This document shows positions 58,747 to 64,000 of a DNA stretch of 64,000 nucleotides, in pieces; the first letter of the stretch is position 1, and every line of letters begins with the position of its first letter. The stretch spans positions 372,001 through 436,000 of the forward strand of contig BLSF01000035.1 in assembly GCA_012862575.1 (NCBI GenBank), given 5' to 3'. The DNA is from Parietichytrium sp. I65-24A. Taxonomy: Eukaryota; Sar; Bigyra; Thraustochytrida; Thraustochytriidae. A program made the translations under genes and the position numbers. Below the pieces are notes generated by a model, which made no database searches, was not told where the DNA came from, and saw only the letters and a list, made by a program, of their open reading frames with translations.

Positions 58747-59388
58747 ATGCAACTATCGCACCAAGCTCTCACCGTGGCAGTCCTGATATGCGTTCCCTGG
58801 GGCTCAAACGCAGCGAACGTAGTTGTCGGAGCTGAAGAATACGAGTATCTTGGAGCCGGAGTGTGTGCGGACGCTACCGGAAAAATATTTGATCTTCTTG
58901 ACTTCAGCAAGAGAACTGTCGAAGAGTGTGCGAATATGACATCATCTCTCCTTGAATATGGGGCAATTGGATTCACTGTCGACGAAACGAAAGAGTGTTA
59001 TGTCGGGTTTCCCGACGGCATTGCTGAAAATCTTGAAGTTGGCCAAATTGGCTTTTACGAATACGGAGGCGTTGGAGGTGTTGTGACTGCTCAGAACATT
59101 CAGTTCAAAGACATGTACACTTGCTACGCGTACATGACCTTGGCACCCACAGCGTCGCCAACACTAAAGCCCACCAGTTCGCCAACCACCAAGTCACCAA
59201 CAGTGGAACCAACAGTCACGCCCACCAAGTCACCAACAGCAGCGCAAACATCGGGAATCGATCCACTCTCAAGCAACTCTACCGATATCCTGTCTGATCT
59301 TCTGAGCTCGGGTCACAACCTGCAGCCACCTTTGATAGTATTAATTTCGCTGTTTCGTGCTCTCCTGCAACTGGTTGAGCAATGGTAA
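58747..59388 (+). CDS. Secreted protein with PAN-like domain and Thr/Pro stalk
   Basis: The first ATG is at 58747 (213 residues) and opens with a signal peptide (MQLSHQALTVAVLICVPWGS). A Cys-containing domain follows (YEYLGAGVCADATGKIFDLLDF...ECANMTSS...GAIGFTV...CYVGFPDG), whose GxGVCxD start and spacing resemble the N-terminal domain of the vWA-like protein at 47242-48210. Then comes a Pro/Thr/Ser stalk (about residues 135-175, repeats of SPT, KPT, EPT), a pattern widespread in stramenopile surface proteins, and a C-terminal hydrophobic helix (LIVLISLFRALLQLV) that could be a membrane or GPI anchor signal. It is probably an O-glycosylated cell-surface protein. Its host-like style argues that the viral segment, if real, is not continuous. 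Confidence 0.6.
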   Translation: MQLSHQALTVAVLICVPWGSNAANVVVGAEEYEYLGAGVCADATGKIFDLLDFSKRTVEECANMTSSLLEYGAIGFTVDETKECYVGFPDGIAENLEVGQIGFYEYGGVGGVVTAQNIQFKDMYTCYAYMTLAPTASPTLKPTSSPTTKSPTVEPTVTPTKSPTAAQTSGIDPLSSNSTDILSDLLSSGHNLQPPLIVLISLFRALLQLVEQW

Positions 59389-60022
59389 TTGGGCCTTTTT
59401 CAGCCTGTTGAGGTTGCTATATTGGAAACAGCCCTGGGAAAGCTGTTGGAAAAATGCGAACTGCTTCCCTTCGAAACTTCCTGGCACTCGAGGCTTAGGA
59501 TAGGTTGTAGTTTAGTTTAGGATTTCGATAAATTATTCGAGAAAGAGAGGAAAAACGAATTTGCTTCATTTGTTAGTTGGCTTCGCGAAAAACAACGAGC
59601 GCTACACGTAGTCCAGCATCATCATGGTCCCCCTCCTCCAGGTGGCGAAAGTATGCCACTGCCTCTCGAAGGTCATCAGCACGCATTCGCGGAAGCGAAA
59701 GCTCGTTCAGAATTTCTTCTAGCGTTTCGGGTCTCGCCGGACGAGATCTTCCAACCGCTCGGCACCATGCTCCTCAAAGGGGTCCTATTGGCGCGAAGAT
59801 GCTGAGGAGGCGCCAAGAGTGGCACTTTCAGTCCCTTCATGCCGCGGACGGCGTCGTTGCGCATCGCCTCCCCGCCGCCGTAATTTGCGATGTGGCCGTC
59901 TTTCTCACACTCGTTGCTGTAAATAACAGACGTCACTGCCTCCAGAGCAGCAGCGAGTTGCAAGCTGTGATTCCATTTTTTAATTCGTTTCGCCACGAGT
60001 TCTTGTCCGTTTCGTAGAGCTA
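59389..60022. other. Stretch with coding-like remnants
   Basis: Minus-strand sequence at about 59580-60000 has protein-like composition in more than one frame and looks like a broken gene with roughly two breaks. It lies inside the possible viral segment. No family is recognised. Confidence 0.3.
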
Positions 60023-60172
60023 TTAAAGACGGGTGCTCTCGATCTCATCGACTGGAGAGAATACCTGGACCGGCCAGATCAGGACGAAGAAACCAAAGGC
60101 ACACACGAAGCCTAGCGACCGAAGCACGATGGACAAGGAACGGCTATACACGAACGCAGCGAGCAAGAGCAT
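60023..60172 (-). CDS. Small two-span membrane protein
   Basis: From ATG 60172 the frame encodes 49 residues with two hydrophobic helices, MLLLAAFVYSRSLSIVL and SLGFVCAFGFFVLIWPVQVF, and an acidic end (SPVDEIES). Coding-like sequence extends a little upstream to the heptamer array, so the start is uncertain. No family is recognised; small double-span membrane proteins are common in enveloped large DNA viruses and in eukaryotes. Confidence 0.35.
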   Translation of the reverse strand: MLLLAAFVYSRSLSIVLRSLGFVCAFGFFVLIWPVQVFSPVDEIESTRL

Positions 60173-60226
60173 AACGAATCCCGTCGCCGCGACACACCCC
60201 CATGCGAACTCGTCTGGATTGCGAAG

Positions 60227-60373
60227 TTCTTGGTTCTTGGTTCTTGGTTCTTGTTTCTTGTTTCTTGGTTCTTGGTTCTTGGTTCTTGGTTCTTGGTTCT
60301 TGGTTCTTGTTTCTTGTTTCTTGTTTCTTGTTTCTTGGTTCTTGGTTCTTGGTTCTTGGTTCTTGGTTCTTGG
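60227..60373. repeat. 21-copy heptamer satellite (TTCTTGG/TTCTTGT)
   Basis: Twenty-one head-to-tail seven-base units, of two variants only. Because seven is not a multiple of three, any reading frame gives a seven-residue hydrophobic repeat (FLVLGSW) on the plus strand, which explains the long frames there. Confidence 0.95.
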
Positions 60374-60966
60374 TTCTTTGGTTCTCTAGGAGTAGAGAAA
60401 AAGAAGAGTTCTTTTGCTCGTTGATAGGAGTCGTTAATTTAAGGCTAGGTTACATTGCCCTACATAGTAGTCGTTACCTCCAACTAACCAGACGACTCCT
60501 ACACTCATATAGCGCTAACTCACTAGATAACTACTAATATCTAGACACCAGTGCTATACCACATCAGTTGTTTAGCCTATGGGGTCCCATTGTTTTGGTC
60601 TTAAGCTAATAGTGGTAGTAAGACTTATCCAACTTTTATCATGACGAGTCATGAAAGTCTTCTCTCAAAACCTCTAAGTTTTACGAACATTAGTGCATAC
60701 TAAATAGTCAAAACAATAATGAAAGAGTAAAAGGTAACTGCTTAGGAGTAGGTAGGACAAATATGACTACCTTAGCGGAAACCCTAAGAAAAGTCGTTTA
60801 GGGGTAACTGGTAATAATTATTAGCCATCCAAGACCTCGAGAACTTCGAAAGGCATAATTTTCTGTTCTGATGCTCCCAAGAAGCTCCCAAGAAGAGCTC
60901 ATTGCTCGAGATGCTCGAGAACTCAATCGAGCTTCGCCCTGGACCTTTACCATTTTACTCGCCCAT
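60374..60966. other. AT-rich intergenic region
   Basis: No gene seen; AT content is clearly higher than in the flanking genes. Confidence 0.5.
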
Positions 60967-62136
60967 TCAAATCGAAAAGAAAATTTCAACTAAAATGCCC
61001 TCCGTAACAACGGGTCCTTCGTAACTTTCGTAACTTTCGTAACCCACAGTCGCGCCACCTCCAAAAAGCACAGAGACGAAGAGTTGTTCGTGACTTGCCC
61101 GGGAAAGTTGGCTTTGGAACGCTGATCTCGCGTTCACAACGGTCGCATTAGATTGTGCGTCGCATTCGTGGCGCGGTGTCAGGTCGATCCACGACAGCAC
61201 CGCAAGCTGGCCGTCGAAACACCCTGACGCCGAGTCAGTGCAGGTCGTGGCAGGCGAGTGCAGAAAGATCCTATCGAGCCAGACGCCGTCTTTTCTGACA
61301 TTAGACGTGGCTTGCGCGTGGATGAAGACGTCGACGTAGCTCGGGGCGTCTTTGTACAGCTCCTCAAGCGATGAGTGGCGCGACCGAACTCGCACCCACT
61401 TCTGGGCAGGATTGACGAAGGCCCCTTGCCGCGGTGCTTCAGCACCCGGAAACGGGACAGCCCACGACGGTTTAACTGGGCCCATGCCCACGCCTAGATC
61501 TCGATTCGGGCCGTCGAGGCTGTCGAGGCCGTTGAGGCCGCTGAAGAGCGACCTGGCGAGATGGTCAGCCGTGCCGGACTTTACCACGGTTATGCCGATC
61601 TGATGAGGGGAGACTGATATGAACGGCGGATCCTGGATCATGGCACGCACCAGAAACATCTCCAAGTCGACCCCATGGTGTTCGTTGAGTTCCAACAGCA
61701 TGCACACAGTCCCAAGTCCGCTTATTTGATAGGAGTTTATCTGGTCCGAGAGGTGTGACTCTTCGTTCGCGATCACGCACAGCTCCTGGAGGGATTGCGG
61801 ATTCGAGTCGATGAGCCGAAGCTTTAGAAAGTACGCATTGAATCCTTCAGGCGGTGCCAACTCCGTCCAATCGACATCGCCGGTGTCCGTGATCGTCGAC
61901 GTTGGGGGAAACGCATGGGCGTACTCGACGCCATTTTCGTCTGCAAACTTTTCGATGTAGAGGACTAGGCGGAGCCAGCAGTTGTTCCTGGTAGGCGATA
62001 TGTTCTTCACCACGCCCTCGGGGAAGAATACACTGCCGAGCGCTACGCGGTTGATCTTGTGCGAGGGCACTGGGAGCTTCACTGAGAGAACTGAGGGACT
62101 GAACGGGTCAGCAGCGACCTTGACGACTTTGGCCAT
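60967..62136 (-). CDS. Unrecognised 389-residue protein
   Basis: Starts at ATG 62136 with MAKVVKVAADPFSPSVLSVK. The composition is that of a globular, mostly beta-strand protein with few Cys or Lys runs. No signal peptide or membrane span is seen, and no repeat. Segments such as CWLRLVLYIEKFADENGVEY, FISVSPHQIGITVVKSGTAD and DVFIHAQATSN look like strands of a jelly-roll or similar sandwich, which would suit a virion or structural protein, but this is only an impression. It is in tandem with the gene at 62205, about 70 bp apart on the same strand. Confidence 0.55.
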   Translation of the reverse strand: MAKVVKVAADPFSPSVLSVKLPVPSHKINRVALGSVFFPEGVVKNISPTRNNCWLRLVLYIEKFADENGVEYAHAFPPTSTITDTGDVDWTELAPPEGFNAYFLKLRLIDSNPQSLQELCVIANEESHLSDQINSYQISGLGTVCMLLELNEHHGVDLEMFLVRAMIQDPPFISVSPHQIGITVVKSGTADHLARSLFSGLNGLDSLDGPNRDLGVGMGPVKPSWAVPFPGAEAPRQGAFVNPAQKWVRVRSRHSSLEELYKDAPSYVDVFIHAQATSNVRKDGVWLDRIFLHSPATTCTDSASGCFDGQLAVLSWIDLTPRHECDAQSNATVVNARSAFQSQLSRASHEQLFVSVLFGGGATVGYESYESYEGPVVTEGILVEIFFSI

Positions 62137-62204
62137 CCCTGCGCAAGGAGGGAAATGATGAGAAAAAATAGAGAGATGTGATTTTTGGATGAATATGGCA
62201 TGAT

Positions 62205-64000
62205 CTAACGCCGTCTATTGCGGTCGCTTCTGCGGTTATTGCGGCCGGTGAACGAGTCGCCCGAACCGCCCGAACCGCCCGAGTCCCGGTCAGTTTTTCG
62301 TTTTGTGCTTTGCCCGTGGCGCCACTGATCGTATGCATCGTCGTCCGGATCGCGATCGGATTCGTGGCGATACTCGCGGCGATACCCGTGTCGGCGCTTG
62401 TGATATTCATGCGATTGAATTCGTGGAGGCGGTGGGGGCGCGACCAGACCTCTAGAGTTTGTTTTTTGCAAAGCATGGAGAAGCCGAGGCGAGCGCCGCA
62501 ATTTCTGGGGTGATTGTTGGTTTTCGCCCTCCCTCGTTTGCGCGAACTCATTGAAAATATCATTTTCAACGCGTCCTTGGTTTTCGCCGAAAACAACAGG
62601 GTGCCTCCCATCGTGGCTCCAGAGTCGAGCTTGAATTTGCTCGCGTTTCAAACAGAGTACCGCGACGCATATGGCAAACACGAGCACCATGAATGCGATT
62701 GCAGCTTTTTGCCCAGGTGTCATCAGTGATTCGTCAGTGTAGTATTCTTCGGTAGCACCGCTTGTATCGCTCGTGGTATGGGGATCGATGTCACCTTCAG
62801 TGTCGCTATGCATCTTGGCATCGCTCACTTTGAGTCTGAACTTTTGTTGTCGGTTGCTAAAGTTATGATTCCGCGTACACATGGACGTGTAGGCGCCGGG
62901 CGCCTTTGTCACGCGGAACACTCCGCCGTCAAAATACGGCGTCGACGCTCTGGAGAGCTTCATGCAGTTGTGATGGGAGTTTTCCCGCTCGGCGCGATTC
63001 GCAAAGTTGGCGTAGAGCCGCTGGAAGCTCCAGCATGTATCGCTCTCAATGGCCTGGTCAATGAACGCCATGCGCAGCCATACATTGGCTTCATCGAACT
63101 CATCGTCTCCGCCGCCCTCGAGCGAAGGGTAGTGCTTCGGTTCGAGACCCGCAAATGTTGAGAACAGAGACATGTTTCTGATGGGAAATGTGGCACCTGG
63201 TAAGTCCATCGGTACGAAATTGCTGCGGTCTGACCTCGTCTCCTTGTTCTGGTTGTTGGCCGCGTACGGACCGCCTTCACCGTCGTCGCCCCCGCGCGCT
63301 GGATTGTAGTCTGAGCCGGTCCACTGGACATGCACACAGTCCCCCGGATGCACCGCCAGTTCGGACGGGGAGAAGTCATACTCGACGGCTGGAAAAACCT
63401 GGACGATGTTACCCCGCTTCCCTCTGACATTTACATTGAAGACCCGTGTACAGTTCACGACATCTTCATCCTCCTTCTCGGCGCGGTTTTGCACTTGTTC
63501 TTGAGTGTCACTTGGCCGCGCAGCAAAAGTCGGGGCACTTGTCGCGGCAGCCGAGCGCATCTCGCTTCGCGGCTTGATGACGAACGCATGTGAGCGGTCT
63601 TCGAACGTCCTGGAGTACTGGTTGGTGTTGATTGCGAAACCTAGCATCGCCTTCTTGTCTACCGAAACACCCGCGTCGGACAGCTGGATGTAGCCGCCTC
63701 CCTCGCCAATGTCGTTGTCATGCAGAGGACTAGACGCGCCGTTGAGTCGAGCGTCAACCTCGCCGATCGCAGTTTCTGGTCCAAAGTCATCGCTACTGAT
63801 GTTATATCTCACACGGAGAACGCATCTGGTGGACTCGCTTACATCAGGCACAGTCCATTGGTATACTTGCATATCCGCGCCGGTTCCTAGGTAGTTGGCA
63901 TGGCTCTTGTTTGCGACGACGCACTCGGGTGGCAATATGTCGTGCGCGGGATCCTGACACCATGTAAAGCCTCGCGCTTCACATTCTTCCTCATTATTCG
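62205..64000 (-). CDS. Cupredoxin-like type I membrane protein (5' end outside window)
   Basis: The frame is open through the right edge, so the start lies beyond 64000; about 598 codons are visible. An N-terminal part has paired Cys (FTWCQDP, PPECVVAN) and TRCVLRVRYNISSDDF, then LGFAINTNQYSRTFEDRSHAF, a block I recall from a conserved protist secreted family. The next domain (NIVQVFPAVEYDFSPSELAV, HPGDCVHVQWTGSDYNP, DRSNFVPM) and a later GAYTSMCTRNHNFSNRQQKF look like a cupredoxin fold with possible His/Cys copper ligands. A single span (AAIAFMVLVFAICVAVLCL) precedes a basic Arg/Ser-rich cytosolic tail of about 150 residues. It would be an extracellular or lumenal sensor or virion surface protein. 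Copper binding is inferred. Confidence 0.6.
   Translation of the reverse strand, partial: NNEEECEARGFTWCQDPAHDILPPECVVANKSHANYLGTGADMQVYQWTVPDVSESTRCVLRVRYNISSDDFGPETAIGEVDARLNGASSPLHDNDIGEGGGYIQLSDAGVSVDKKAMLGFAINTNQYSRTFEDRSHAFVIKPRSEMRSAAATSAPTFAARPSDTQEQVQNRAEKEDEDVVNCTRVFNVNVRGKRGNIVQVFPAVEYDFSPSELAVHPGDCVHVQWTGSDYNPARGGDDGEGGPYAANNQNKETRSDRSNFVPMDLPGATFPIRNMSLFSTFAGLEPKHYPSLEGGGDDEFDEANVWLRMAFIDQAIESDTCWSFQRLYANFANRAERENSHHNCMKLSRASTPYFDGGVFRVTKAPGAYTSMCTRNHNFSNRQQKFRLKVSDAKMHSDTEGDIDPHTTSDTSGATEEYYTDESLMTPGQKAAIAFMVLVFAICVAVLCLKREQIQARLWSHDGRHPVVFGENQGRVENDIFNEFAQTREGENQQSPQKLRRSPRLLHALQKTNSRGLVAPPPPPRIQSHEYHKRRHGYRREYRHESDRDPDDDAYDQWRHGQSTKRKTDRDSGGSGGSGDSFTGRNNRRSDRNRRR

Larger units (their letters stand above)
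51595..64000. mobile_element. Possible fossil segment of a large DNA virus
   Basis: This is an inference from character rather than from a marker. Compact, intronless, GC-rich genes include a membrane-anchored papain-like protease (such proteases occur in giant viruses), a basic protein with a motif like those seen in large DNA virus proteins and a Lys/Ala tail, several small membrane proteins and two large uncharacterised proteins. Integrated giant viruses and mirusviruses are known in thraustochytrids. The larger genes look whole; perhaps two or three smaller parts look broken. No capsid, portal, terminase or polymerase gene is in the window, and the right end runs beyond it. Age cannot be judged. 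The alternative is ordinary host genes. Confidence 0.3.

Noticed and set aside
60033-60537. Plus-strand ORFs with repeated FLVLGSW
   Set aside because: They are translations of a heptamer satellite; no protein-like sequence flanks the repeat on that strand.

Overview
The window looks like nuclear DNA of a unicellular eukaryote, most likely a stramenopile and within that group a thraustochytrid (Labyrinthulomycetes). This rests on long, mostly intron-free genes, short GT-AG introns where they occur, large intergenic stretches full of microsatellites, Thr/Ser/Pro-rich surface-protein stalks, and a gene set (P4 flippase, CaMKK-like kinase, SLC12 cotransporter, ferric reductase/NOX, eukaryotic YeeE/YedE transporter) typical of such protists. 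The species assignment is an inference from style, not from a marker gene.

Layout. 1-1166: 3' part of an O-fucosyltransferase-like gene (+). 1913-5632: P4-type phospholipid flippase (-). 8122-10425: CaMKK/LKB1-like protein kinase (-). 14236-14654: a two-exon SH3BGRL/glutaredoxin-like gene (-). 15888-17252: YeeE/YedE thiosulfate-type transporter (-). 19856-21265: membrane-anchored PX-domain protein with a proline-punctuated heptad array (-). 27482-28570: unrecognised protein (+). 30632-34072: SLC12 cation-chloride cotransporter (+), followed by a duplicated fragment of its own 5' end at 34188-34376. 37264-38082: P-loop sulfotransferase-like protein (-). 38884-40989: ferric reductase/NADPH-oxidase-like protein (-). 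44262-46690: a leucine-rich-repeat gene (+), the most unusual object here. 47242-48210: secreted PAN-like plus vWA-like protein (-). 49029-50726: gene interrupted by an 818-base run of N (-).

The standout is the LRR gene. It was reconstructed from the sequence as 14 exons, all joined in phase 2. Eleven consecutive exons are exactly 84 bases and each encodes one 28-residue ribonuclease-inhibitor-type LRR. The intervening introns are also near copies of one another, so the duplicating unit is exon plus intron (161-188 bases). The spliced frame is open for 403 codons and variation is concentrated at positions that line the concave face of an LRR solenoid. This looks like a modular, recently expanding recognition-protein gene.

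From about 51.6 kb to the right edge the character changes: compact, intronless, GC-rich genes encode a KEN-box protein, a triple-membrane-span papain-like protease, a small Ser-rich membrane protein, a basic Lys/Ala-tailed protein, secreted stalk proteins, and two large uncharacterised proteins (one cupredoxin-like with a C-terminal membrane anchor). This block may be a fossil of a large DNA virus (giant-virus or mirusvirus type), but no capsid, polymerase or terminase gene is seen here, so that reading is tentative.

Most of the 64 kb is non-coding. The larger gaps carry microsatellites, a perfect 48-bp tandem duplication, a 21-copy heptamer satellite, a recurring CAGAATT motif in gene 5' flanks, and a few candidate small spliced genes listed with low confidence.
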